Shown here in pieces: positions 45,906-58,100 of a DNA stretch of 64,000 nucleotides. Under the pieces are notes generated by a model. That model saw only the letters and a list, made by a program, of their open reading frames with translations. It had not been told where the DNA came from and searched no databases. The position numbers were made by a program, and so were the translations under genes. The DNA is from Solen grandis. Its lineage: Eukaryota; Mollusca; Bivalvia; Adapedonta; Solenidae. Position 1 is the stretch's first letter, and each line of letters starts with the position of its first letter. The stretch covers positions 85,700,756 to 85,764,755 of the forward strand of contig CM037778.1 in the NCBI GenBank assembly GCA_021229015.1, read 5' to 3'.

Positions 45906-46185
45906 GGTGAGAAAATTCAGCCGGGCCCGGGACTCAAACCCCAGGCCTTTTACTTAAAGAAAATTACGTCAATAAGGTGATATTTTGAAACATTTTCCTT
46001 ATGTTTCCCCCTTTTTTTGTAAAAGGGTAAACGCAAATAGATTTGAAAAAGTTCGACATAACAATTTAAGTCTCAACAAAAAATATGGTGCGATTTATGA
46101 AACTAACATAACTAAAACAGGCAGCGGGAAACATTTCATGTACCTGTATGTAAACATGACTTTGTCAACAACAACAAAACAAGAG

Positions 46186-46380
46186 GCCAAGAGGGCCCTA
46201 AAGACCTCACCTGAAAAAAACTGCCTTCATTGCCTGTCAATTAGTTATTTTAATTATAGCAAAATTTATACTGAATCATAATCCATGAATTTTTGAATTC
46301 CATAACTAAAGACATTTAGTGCCTGGGTCAAAATTTTTAATCAAATTTGTTTATGGGTATCACAATTTCAAAACTTTTAA
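46186..46380 (-). repeat. Hairpin-family repeat end (ACAAGAGGCCAAGAGGGCCC)
   Basis: Begins ACAAGAGGCCAAGAGGGCCC, followed by CCTCACCTG, which is the terminal signature of these families on the opposite strand. The next family starts at 46380, so this is a fragment. Confidence 0.5.
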
Positions 46381-47839
46381 ACAAGAGGGCCATGTGGCCC
46401 TGATCGCTCACCTGAATAACGGTTACCCCAAGGGAAAATCATCTGTTTAAAACATTTTTAAACTGGCCATGTTTTAAAGGAGAATCCCGTAAAGTTTTCC
46501 CTATAACATAAAAGACAAATAAGCCCCCCCTGGCGACCATTTTTTTAATTGGATCAGAAAATTTTAGCAACTTGGTAAGGTTGACCCAAGGGAAAATCGT
46601 ACCAATTTTTTTTTAAAACTGGGCCCGTAGTTTTTAAGCAATGATTTTTTTAAAGTTTTCATATTTTTTTTTCTTTTTGTTGCCATTCAACCAGAGTTCT
46701 ATAGGGTCAAGTTTTTTTTAGGGAAATTTTTTGAAGGGTTTCCCAAGGATCATTCCTGCCAATTTAATCAAATTCGTCCATGTTCCCAAAGGGAAAGTTG
46801 ATTTAAAATTTTCCCAATACATTAAGGCAAATAACCCGCCCCTGGGGGCCATGTTTTTTTTTCGGATCGGAAAAATTTTAGCAACTTTATAGAGGTTGAC
46901 CCAAGGAACACTGTACCAATTTATTTTAAAACGGGGCCCGAGTTTTGAAAAGATGATTTTTAAAGTTTTCAAATTTTTTTTCTTTTTGTACCATGGCAAC
47001 CCAAATTCTTTATGGATCAACTTATTTTAGCAACTTTTGTGAAGGTTTCCCAAGGAACATTCCGCCAATTTCATTAAATTCGCCAGCTTTTCAGAGGAAT
47101 GTCGTTTTTAAAAGGTTTCTCTTATAATTAAGGCAAAAAAGCCCCGCCCTGGCGGCCATTTTTTTAATTGGGTCAGAATAATTTTAGCAACTTTGGTAGA
47201 GGTTGACCCAAGGGAAAATCTGTACCAAATTTTTTTGAAATCTGGCCAGTAGTTTTGAAAAAGATATTTTTTAAGTTTTTATATTTTTTTTCTTTTTTTT
47301 GCCATGGCAACCAGAGTTTTTCAGGATCAACTTTTTTTAGCAACTTTTGTGAAAGGGTTTACCTAAGGATCATCCCTCCAATTTATTAAATTCTTCCGGG
47401 GGGTTCAGAGGGGATGTCGTTTTTAAAAAGGTTTCCTATATACATATAAGGAAAAAAGCCCCGCCCCTGGGGGCCATGTTTTTTACGACGGAATAAATTT
47501 TAGCAAATTTGGGAGAGGTTGACCCAAGGAACATCTGACCAAATTATTTTGAAATCTGGCCCTATTTTGAAGGAATATTTTTAAAGTTTTCAAATTATTT
47601 TTCTTTTTGTAGCCATGGCAACCAAGTTCTTCATGGGTCAACTTTTTTTTACAACTTTTGAGAGCTCACCCAAGGAACATTCCGCCAAGTTTTCATTAAA
47701 TTCTGTCCAGAGTTTCAGAAGATGTCGTTTAAAGAAAATTTTTTGACGACACACGACGCACGACCCTCGCCGACCACGACGACGGACGACGACAAGGGGA
47801 TCACAAACTCACCTTAAGCACTTCGTGCTCAGGTGAGCT
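46380..47839 (-). repeat. Family A repeat, minus orientation, heavily decayed
   Basis: Starts ACAAGAGGGCCATGTGGCCC and ends AGCACTTCGTGCTCAGGTGA, with a GACGACACACGACGCACGAC tract. Units of about 310 bp carry the GCCATGGCAACCAGA and GGTTGACCCAAGG motifs. Many homopolymer-length changes compared with other copies point to strong decay or low-quality sequence. Confidence 0.85.
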
Positions 47840-48037
47840 AAAAAATGAGAGAAGAAACATTTTTACATTGCGGCACCTTTAAATTCATCGAAGAAAAAAA
47901 TCGTTCGAAAAAGCGCTAAAATATGCACAATTGTCGACTCTGTATTTGGGAAATTAATTTAGCAAAAAAAAGTATTTATAAGTTTGAGGGTGAAAACCGG
48001 ATAATCAAATTCAATTGCGTCGTATTTTTCGTTTTGC

Positions 48038-48073
<36 letters not shown>

Positions 48074-49059
48074 CAAAATGGATTTTTCATAACCATGTAT
48101 CGTTTTCAGAATTTCCCCCAAAACAGTAATAAAAAAAATATGTCCTTTTTCTTTAAAATGGCGGCTTTTGTTTACAAAAAAAGGTACGACGCAGTTCTGA
48201 TTTCCAGTCCCAGTTACCAAATACAATTTCACGTCTGATTTGAAGCAGAAACTTATTGGGCCGTTAGGCCGTTTATTTAAACCCTGACTTCCTGTGAAAC
48301 ACACACAGTAATGAAGCGGAATAAAATTAGGCTTTTTTATTGGTTATTATATATTTGCTAAATTCCCTTTGGGTTTAAATTGTAAAATTAGTCAAAATAA
48401 AAGAAAGGAGTTGCGGAAACGAGTTCTTTAGATCTCTGTTTGTTTAAAAGTTTTCTTCTCCTGCGAACGATTTTTCCCAAATAGTAAGACACTGCAACTT
48501 TGTAAGGTAAACTGAAATAGTAGAACGCTAAAAAATGGGAAAACACTTTAGATTTCGGAATTGATTGTTCGACCCTGACAGATCCTATAATCAACCATAA
48601 CGTAACATCCGGTTTCGTTTTGTAACGAAGTCTAATGCGCAGATGTTTTAAGGCTGTAATGTCTACCAAGATTGTACAAATTTTTTGGGATCCGTGGTAT
48701 TTCAAAGAGCTTCACTGACACAGGAATTTCACAACAATTAAACCAACAACAAAATCTATTACATGTTAAACCATTCAGACACTAATCATTGTTGTGTTAT
48801 TGGTTTAAATAGAATGACAATGATATTGTATTCTAACTATTTAATCAACAAACTACAAATCAAGAAAATACAAGAACATGAATGGTGCTAAGTGTTAATC
48901 CTAAGTGAAGTGAGAAACTGCCTGGCTTATCAGTTGTGCCCATTATATAGTGCATAAGGGAGGGAACTGTGGTCAGTGCCATATTGTTACAATCATCAAG
49001 CGGGTAACCAGGGTCGAGTATCTTTTTTTAAAGATATTTATTGTTTTTCAAATAAACAC
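47840..49059. other. Noncoding stretch with a 34-base T-run
   Basis: T-run at 48040-48073. AAAATGGCGGC occurs at 48157, as at 3773 and 39893. A 105-codon frame on the minus strand (48388-48705) is basic (RRRRK) but unrecognised and without context. Confidence 0.5.
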
Positions 49060-49320
49060 TGATTTTATAAAATGGTAAGACGCAGTTGAATTTAAATATG
49101 GAAAAAACGCAGTTGTCTTTTTATTGTAGCCGTCAACGGGTTTCGTTTCGACATATTTACCAGCCTTTTCGAACGATTTCTTGTTCCGACATAATTAGTG
49201 TGCACGCAGATTTTTATAATGTATCTTTTTTCATTGCAGTGCTCATTGGAAAACTGATAAATCTCATTGTGCTTATTCAGTATAGCTGCTTTTCATTTAA
49301 ATAACACCTTTAAGTTGCCC
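49060..49320 (+). repeat. Dispersed repeat, copy 2
   Basis: The counterpart of 45590-45905 (see there). It ends TAAATAACACCTTTAAGTTG. Confidence 0.7.
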
Positions 49321-49611
49321 TTAAGGTATTGCGGATTTAACTCTTTTTTTAACAATGCCCTTAAGAATGTAGAAGAGTTTGTTTTAAAATACTTAAACTT
49401 GATGTAAACGAAATTACGGCATTTTTACAAAAGAGGACGCTTTGAGGGGCTAGCTAACGAACAAACACGACAGTGCCAACTAAAAGAACAACATAATTTT
49501 GTTTCATTCATTCATGATAGGTATTGATTATACCTTTGCAAAAGGTGCTGACTGTCAGATAATCCACAGGGCTCGGAGGCATAGAAGTGACATGCAATTC
49601 TCTTTTTAATG

Positions 49612-49735
49612 TCGGGGAACGAGATAAAAAGTTGAGTGAACGAGATAATAAGTCTAAGGAACGAGATAAATTTAAATCGATGAACGAGATAATAAGTCGA
49701 AGGAACAGTAATAACTCGAGGGAACGAGTCAACCA
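49612..49735 (+). repeat. Short minisatellite (GAACGAGATAATAAGTC)
   Basis: Five imperfect copies of GGAACGAGATAATAAGTCGA, period about 20-27 bp. The frames reading ISFIDLNLSRSLDLLSRSLN are by-products. Confidence 0.75.
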
Positions 49736-50779
49736 ATAAATTACTTGTTACTCAGTCAATTCATGATTGTCAGAAACGATCATATTGTAGATATTTTCGA
49801 GAAAGACTTTCTAATCGCCAAAATTTGTTATATTTCAGTGAACACACATGACGCGTCCATTTTCCCTTAAGCCAATTACAAGAATATTGCACTCGTTTTA
49901 TCTGGAAGTTAAAAAATTTAAAACTGAACGTACTCAATCAGTCTGGGGGCCGTCTCGGGATAGAAATTTGAGGTACTCAATGATCTCCCCGGTGACCGAG
50001 AAGTTTCGGGAGTGGAAGGTCGTGTTCTATCCTTTGCTGCCACAAACCAAATCGTAAAATATGGCTCTGGTATAAAATTTTATTGTGTTTCAAAGTCGGA
50101 ACTCTGGGAATTAGGAAGAGACCGTCGGAACATCTATTTGGGATTCATAGAATCAGTTTGTAAAGTCAAAGCAAATCGTAAATTTTTTTTTATCATTTCT
50201 TTATACAATTCGTCATGAATATACACACGACTAAATCCTAACTCTGATACTGATATACTAATAGTATATACATATGTTAAACTAACGCATTACCATGACT
50301 AAAATACAAGAATATATACTTAATCAAATACAAAATAATATTAAATTTATAGATTGTAAATCATATCTAGAATAAGAGTAAAATTCACACATAAAATACC
50401 CAATTCTTATTAACTGTAATAAACACATTATTTTAAGTTCATTAGCATAACCCTAAAAATTCATATTAAATAATTAACACACAAAGGGAAAATACAGTGT
50501 AAAATGAAAATAATACAATAGAATCTATTGTCAGCTTAAGAATTTTAAGCAAATTTTACCCGACGATTTTAACAATAACCTACTATTAAACAGCGAACGA
50601 ACCTACCTGTAAAATAAAGTCAAAGCCCAAACTATTTTCAGGGGTTTTGCTCTGCAGGAGAGTTTACGTAGAGGTACGATCCCGGGGAGTGTAATTGATT
50701 TTGAACGATTCTAAGAATTATTTATCAAATAAGGCTTGCACATATTCCTGCACACTTCAGCAGAAATATTTCCTGGCCA
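49736..50779. other. Noncoding stretch
   Basis: A moderately GC-rich block (49840-50060) with a 69-codon frame that I do not recognise, then AT-rich DNA. No repeat ends found. Confidence 0.4.
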
Positions 50780-52390
50780 GGGTTTTCCCTTATCTACATT
50801 TCCCCCTTCATTAAAAAAAAAATTGACAAAACTAGTCTTGAATATCTAGAAAAATTCATTGAACCAAAACTTAAAAATGCATCATTTAGATTGCAGTACA
50901 TCTCAAGTTTGGAAGTCCGAAACATAATTAAGAAATTAACACAAAGAAAACAACTGGCCCTTGAGGGCATTGGCCACGAATTCTCAAAATGTGTATAGAT
51001 ACAATTTCCACCCCAGTTGCTAGCATAATCAATAACAGTATCGCTTCAGGAATTTATCCAAGCAAACTTAAAGAAGCATGTGTAAACGCCTGTTTTCAAG
51101 GGGGGTTTTCCAAAAATAATCCATCGAAGTATCGACCAATCTCAATCTTAAATACAATCTCAAAAATATTCGAGAAACGTTACATACCTATTTAAATAAC
51201 CACAACATACTTCATAAATGCAGTCTGGATTCCGAAAACTACTTCTTGTCAAACAGCATTAACATACCTGACTCTTGGTTAAAACGTTTAGACAACGGAG
51301 GTATGGTCGGCTGTGTATGCCTTGACTTAAGCAAAGCATTTGATTTGGTTGATTTTGAGATACAATTATATAAATTGAAAATATATAAATTTACTGACAC
51401 AACAATTAAATGGTTTAAGTCTAATTTAACTGAAAGATCACAAACAGTAAAAAAATTGGTCATCTTTTCTCCAAAAGACAATCGCTTAAAACGGGTGTTC
51501 CTCAGGTGTCAATATTAGGCCCTATATTATTCATTCTATACATAAATGACATGCCTCTGGTTCAGAACTCTGAGATAGATATGTATGCAGATGACTCTAC
51601 TTTGCATACTACAGGCTATAATATAAATGTGATAGAATGCAAACTACAGAAAGACGTTGATTGTGTACGGAAATGGTACAACAAAACAATATGACTTTGA
51701 ACCCTGATAAGTCCAAGGCAATGTTAACTGGAAATAAAAGAAACATACACGAAACAAATTCATTTGAATATCTGCATCAATAATTGCTTAGTAAGAAATG
51801 TTACAAACCAAAAAATGTTAGGTGTATATGTTGATGAATCATTAAGCTGGCTGAGCATGTTAAATTGATTTGTAATAAACTTGATTCTAATTTACAACTT
51901 TTTGGGAGAATTCACCAATTTCTAACACTTGAGGCAAGGAAAATGTTTACTATGCATATATACCTTCGATAACAGACTACTGTTCCAGCATTTGGGGTGT
52001 TATGTAACAAAACTGATATGGCTAAGGAAACAAATTGCAAAAACGAGCGTGCAAAATTATTATAAAGTTATCAACTAGGTCACACTCACATAACCTTTAT
52101 AAGGAACTGGATATTTTACCGTTCTCGTACAGAGTGAAATTTCATTAGGGGTATTATCTACAAAGCATTAAATCATTATAGTACTGAACTTCTTACAACT
52201 TTGCAGTAACAATTATTTGTTAAGATCTCAAGCAAACAACAAATAAACATACGATAAACCGAACACAGAATTCTTAAAGAAAAGTTTTGGACATACGGGC
52301 ACTTCAGTATGGAATGATTTGCCTAATTGTATTAAATCGGTAACAAACGTGTAGTCATTTAAAATGTTGCTTCATCATTATTTCATCCAA
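50780..52390 (+). pseudogene. Decayed LINE reverse transcriptase (CR1/Jockey-like)
   Basis: Scattered over frames, in order: an upstream helper region (SLEVRNIIKKLTQRKQ), GIYPSKLKEACVN, SKYRPISILNTISKIFEK (RT block 2), VGCVCLDLSKAFDLVDF (first catalytic Asp), SILGPILFILYINDMP, MYADDSTLHT (the YADD catalytic box), then toward the end LPFSYRVKFH and VWNDLPNCIKS. This order is that of CR1/L2/Jockey-type non-LTR retrotransposons. Several stops and frameshifts make it inactive, and the endonuclease is missing (5' truncated). The clade is not resolved by eye. Confidence 0.88.
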
Positions 52391-53389
52391 TGCCTTTAAT
52401 TATTATTCCTTGTTTCCGGTATCGGAACTTAATCAATATGTTTCATACATTTGTACCTAAGTTTGTCAAGCTATTAACATGTCAAAAATAGCATGGACAT
52501 CACTGTATATCTTTATTTCCTCCAATATTGAAGATTATAAACATTGATATAAACATGAAGCACAAACATGTGATACAAACATCAAGCACAAACAAATCGA
52601 AAAACTACCTATATATTGATATGTACATGTATATACAGCTAACTGACATACAACTAGTTACTACAATACTACTTGCTTACATGAATTATTATATACCATC
52701 CAATATAACGATAAGAATGAATAAAGATTAGAGAATAATACCTATCATTTATATACGTTTATAACGTTAATTGTGACACAATTAAAGGGATAATAGAAAA
52801 AATACTCAGACTAAAATTGATAAAAATAAGGACGAAGATAGAGAAACTATTCAAAATATTATATGAATGGCTTAAGTTTTGAAGAGGGGGAAGGCAGATG
52901 TATTTAGGCAATTGGGCATAAATCCATTTAATCCCCGGGCCATGAAACGTGAATTTACTAAAATGTAAATGTAAGTGTAAATGTATATTGCTAAACACCA
53001 CATTTGAGATAAACCTTGTCGAAACGAAATACAAGGCTTATGTTATGGAGTTAGAAACAAAACTAGAAAGCATATAGACAAACACAAATATACAAAACAC
53101 ATGTAATCACAAAACTATGAATATATCGCAAACTTAATTATGAATAATCAAACTCAGCATGCACAACAGACGATACAAAACAGCATGTAGCCAATAAAAG
53201 AAGAAGCAGCAGCAACCTACTCTTATTCTTTTTGTGTTGAAGCAAGTAATGGCATAGAAATCATAATAACTAAGCAAATACATATAAACAAAACACATGT
53301 AATCGCAGCACTATAAATAAATCACAAAATTACATGCATTTAAGCAAATTCAACATGCACACAGCACAAGAGTAGAAAATTGCATAGTT
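52391..53389. other. LINE flank, AT-rich
   Basis: Includes the probable 3' UTR of the plus LINE and a diverged internal duplication (about 53085-53190 and 53283-53370, both with ACACATGTAATC and TGCAC motifs). No gene. Confidence 0.45.
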
Positions 53390-56300
53390 TAAAAAAAAAC
53401 AAAAAAAAACAACAAAAAAAACAACAACATTTTAATTAGTTTTGTGTTGTTTAAGCAAGACATGACAGAATTTTGTACATTGTGCCCAGAAACTTGCTAT
53501 AATTTTCTTGCAAAATATCAAGTAAGACTGGACAAGTCACACCAAGAACAGTGTTGATTAGGGTGTTCCGACCATTTTCACCACAATATTTTTAACACGC
53601 ACGCCATACACCTGCTCTATAATTTGTAAAAAGTTCGCCCTTTCATCTAACAATGCCGGACAGTCAACATATATGATCAGTCATACTATTGTCAAACAGC
53701 TGTATGTTGCATTTCGGACAACATTCGTCAAAACGAGTAGAGTATGCAACAAGTTTTACCGCTGATCTACAGTGCTCAAGTTGCCACGGGCTACTTAGAG
53801 CATACGACCAAATATCACTGTAATGGTACTGCGAGTGTAATGAACGAAACGGCCATACATTTCAGAGCTGGTACCTTTTTCCCAAGCCGAAACATAAAAG
53901 TGCCATATTGTTTTATTTATTATTTGTTTCCATTGATATTTGTTTGGAAATACACCTTCACTTAAGAAGTTATCCAAATAAAAACTCAGATTAAACTTCT
54001 GTAGAATGCTGTATAATATCAGAAAAGAAACCTTTGTCTCTAAGATGAAGCTTATATGAACTCAGTCTAAGTAAGAAAATATATTTGACCGCACAATTCC
54101 TGTTCAAACGGCACAGTTGACCAAGAAATATGAGTTTTTTTTTTTTCTATTTCAGCCATTACAGGTAATGCCTTTAATAGACTCAATGCAATATTGGTAC
54201 TCGTTCGTATTCCCAAATGTTGCATATTCTTTACGCACAACCTGTGTGCCCGCTCAATTATAAGTAGTTCGTTTTGCGTTAACTCGAATAAACATTCTAC
54301 TCCAAATAACGCTTGGGGAGAATGACATGGTCATAAATGCGTTTACAGTGATTGGATTGAGCCCATTTTTTATGGAAAACACACGCGGCTATACCAAAGA
54401 AGTACGTCTCAGTTTAGAACTCAATTCAATTGCACGTTTAGACTGTGCATGACGAGTGTTGCACTGAACACCGAGATGTGTATAACTTGACACTTCAGAA
54501 ATAATGTCCTCCCCAATTTTCCAGCATCGGACGGACCGAGCTGCCGCATGTTTACTTTCATTAGATACTAAAATTGCGCATTTAGAAGAATTATATATGA
54601 AATCTCCAACGGAATGCATATGCATGACAGATGTTCAAAAGGCGTTGTAAGCCGGTAATTGACAAGGAAAGCAATGCCATGTCATCTGCTACCGTGGGCG
54701 CAGCAAAACTGATAGTACCTATATTCAACCCATATCCTGAGTCAGCCAATTCCCTAATTAGGTCGTTAACGAAGCATAAATACAGGAATGGCGAACAGAT
54801 GCCCCCTTGTCTGGATCCGCACATGATAGGAAACCAATCAGAGGTATAGCCTTTATACATTACCCGGCTGTATGAGTCAGTATGTAATTCGACTACAGAG
54901 TGCCAAAGCTTTCCTGATATACCCATATGAGAGAGTTTATAAAAAAGTCCATTATGCCACATTCCATCGAATGCCATTCGAACATCAAGGAAACATGTAT
55001 ATAGTTTACTCCCTAGATCCGTACAATAGTTAACACACTCCTTCATTAAAAACTTGTCATTAAAGTACCCATACCTTCCTGAAATCCACCTTGTAAATTA
55101 TGAATTGGTATTGATACGCTTTTATTTAATCTATTTAATAGTATACTTTCATAAAGTTTGAGAATGCAAGAGGACAGCGTGATAGCCCTATAGCTTTTAG
55201 GGTCATCCTTACGCTTGCTTCCACCCTTATGAAGGGTTATGATATTACCTAGTTTCATTTCATGAGGAATGTAAGAGCTAAAAAACATTTCATTAAAAAG
55301 AAGAGTCAAAACACAGAGTAGTTTCTCTCCGCCATGGATAATGTGTTCATAACAAACATTATCAATCCCACACATTTTTCCTAATTTGAATTTTTTAGTA
55401 CATCTGTTTAACTCTTCCTGATAAATGCGTTTATCATTGGTAACACACCCCGTTCTTTTCTTTAACACATTAACTTCATCATCTATCTTTTGTTTAAAAT
55501 CAGAGTCGAAGTGCTTATCACTGTTATTACTGTATATGTTTTTGAAATAGGAACCCCATCCTTGCGCTATGGCATAAGGATCTCTTACCAGCCTACCATT
55601 AAACTTTATTTCATTACCCTCCTTGGACGACCTTGACCTTTTACTATTAAAAAGGCGCCAAAATAGGGCACGTCAATACAGGCGGCTTGATCTATTTCAT
55701 CAAAGGATTTTCTTTAAAAATGCATTTGTAGACTGCCGATGCAGAGCACGAAATGCACGCTTAGCCTCTTTATATTCCCGATACGAAGTATGGTCACTGC
55801 CTCGCGGACGGCCGTTTACTTTTCCACGCATCTCGTTTATGTTTCATTACCTTATGTAGTGACTTAAGGTTGTCACACCAGTACGGTTTCAAATAGGGCT
55901 TGAAATTGGTTTTAGGAAAACATTCGTCAGATGAAACATTTAATAATGTTGACTATAGATCTATACAGATTATCAATATCTGAAACGTTTACAGTTAAGG
56001 TTATCAAACTGGTGCAATAATACTTCGCTACGTTCAGCCAGGATACTTGAATACTGATCATATTGTGTTTTTGTTATTTTTTTCCAATTAATGTGTTGCC
56101 GAGAGCAATTCTCAGGCGATGGAATAGTTGCAGAGTTTACCGGTAGAGAGCACGACACAAGGACTGGTCTGTGAGACGACACATTTAGACTGTCGTCATC
56201 TAATATTTGACATGCTTTTATCAAGTCTACCCATTCAGTCTGGACTAATATATGGTCAATAAGGGAGTGATATTTGCCATTGTAGGACACAAAAGATGCA

Positions 56301-56950
56301 TCCGCCCCTGTACATTTTGGTAAAGTATTTATTGCTATTAGGTTATTCAACGATAAGAAATTGTTTAGAGCTGCAGTGCGGGCATCGCTGGGCTTTAAGA
56401 AACTTTGCCCTTGTAAATGAGTATTGAAATCCCCCATTATAACAACGCGACCTTTATGACAATAGTAACTATACAAATCATTTAAGTTGTCAAGAAATTC
56501 CATGTACGTTTTGAGGCCATAATTGGAACAAGGGGCATACACTTGTATCACATAAATAAATTGGTCAGTAAAATAGAACTTGTATTGTATACCAACAATA
56601 CAATTACTTTCAATGTCTAAAATAGTGACTCTATTGTCTAGAGTCTTTTGCCATAGGAGTGCAAACACCACCTCGATCAGGCCGACGCCCTCCTGTAAAA
56701 ATTGAGTGTGACAAGTTACACACACCAAAACCTTTGTAGTTTTTATGTATACTATCTAAAAAAGAAATATTTTCATTTTTTAGCCAGTGTTCCGAAATAC
56801 CTATTACATTTATTTTATCACTGTTAAGTAGACAGCTTAAATAATAGGCGTTTCGACATGAGGCCTGTTGCATTCCACGTGCAAAGTTGAGTTTTAAACA
56901 TCAAAAAGAACAAACAGTTAAGTACAAAACCCCATAAAAGGTAGTAATAC
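53390..56950 (-). pseudogene. Nearly complete non-LTR retrotransposon ORF2: endonuclease, reverse transcriptase, C-terminal region
   Basis: Down the minus strand: TQLCTWNATGLMS and INVIGISEHWL (APE-type endonuclease start), VYAPCSN, VVIMGDFNTHLQ (catalytic DFN), SLIDHILV and SSHRPV (catalytic His). Then IDQAACIDVPYF, GKMCGIDNVCYEH, KSYRAITLSS, LYTCFLDVRMAFDGMWH, CGSRQGGICSPFLYLCFVND and PTVADDMALLS (RT catalytic box, VADD for YADD), NSSKCAILVSNES and YTHLGV. Further C-terminal pieces reach about 53480, then a T/GTT-rich tail. At least four frameshifts separate the pieces. It is a different LINE type from 50780-52390. An ORF1 was not found upstream, so the copy may start near ORF2. Confidence 0.92.
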
Positions 56951-57167
56951 AGTTATGATACATTGGTATCGTAGCCATGCTGGGCACGTGGCTTGTACCT
57001 ATTACGTCTCTTATTGACCCATGGTCGGCATGTGAATCATGTGGCCAGAAGCCGTCACGGATCATATCGTCGGAGTTGCCCGGTTTCTGCGTTGATCCGT
57101 ATTAAACCGCCGTCTCTAAGTGTTTTGCTCTGAATATATTAGGGAAGTCACCGAATGATATGTATAA

Positions 57168-58100
57168 ATTAGGTTTTCGTGGACTGCAACGCAGCCGCGA
57201 AAACCTACTGTTCTTCTTGTGTTTCTTTTTCCCCCTTTTTTTTTTCCATTATTATTATTCTTTGCACTGTTTTTGTGGCCGCTGTTGCGACATGATTAGA
57301 GTGCTACAAATTATGAAAATTCCATGCATACTCACATGTATCTGAAGTTTGTGCACCACTAAGTTTGTTTTCATTTTAGTACTAAGTTTTGCCGCTAGGT
57401 GGCGTTTAGCATCAAAACATATAAGTGCCGATAACTCTGTCTTTGACATTTTATTTGTATGCAGTTTTTTTGCATTCTGTTCTCTGTCAACTGCCCGTTA
57501 AAATATGATGAGTGGCAATATCCATATTTTTTGAAACTTTTGAGCTAGAAGAGGTTGAATGTTTGAATTTTTGAAAAAAATCTGGCAAATTGGGGTGTGT
57601 CCACGAAAAACATGCCCATTTTTGTTAGAGATTAGATACGCTCTTCTGTTTTTTGAAATTGTTTCCCGAAGATCTTTGCGCACAAAATATATGGGGTGGC
57701 GATTTCAAAAAATGCATAAAATGGCTTTCAATAAGCGGTCAAAGTGCACTAAAATATGGAGGAAACAAATTTTCGAGAATAGGCATTTTTTTTAGTTTTT
57801 GGGGGATTCTGTCATTATTTTTGAAGCAATCTTTATGAAATTTTCACAGATTGTATTGTTTGTTGTTTCCAGGGACTTCACAGTTTCAAATTTTCAAAAA
57901 ATGCAAAGGTCATGGTCATATTGTGATTATTGGTTTTTTTTTTGACCTTAAATATCTCAAAAATCAAAAAATATTTTATCGAAAGAATATGGGTAAAATC
58001 AAAAGCCTCTAAAAAGTACTTTTGAAGAATTTTAGTTTTTTCAGATCGGGATTGATTTGGTTGTTTGGTGGCAGTATGAAGTTTGGTCAAACTTGAATTG
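57168..58100 (+). repeat. Possible hairpin-ended repeat
   Basis: AGGTTTTCGTGG and CCGCGAAAACCT form a stem at 57170-57205, like the 5' hairpins of the other families. AT-rich sequence follows and the other end is not seen. Short frames on both strands are not supported as genes. Confidence 0.4.

Noticed and set aside
48388..48705. 105-codon basic frame (contains RRRRK) on the minus strand
   Set aside because: No family resemblance, no splice context and no nearby promoter-like or transposon features.
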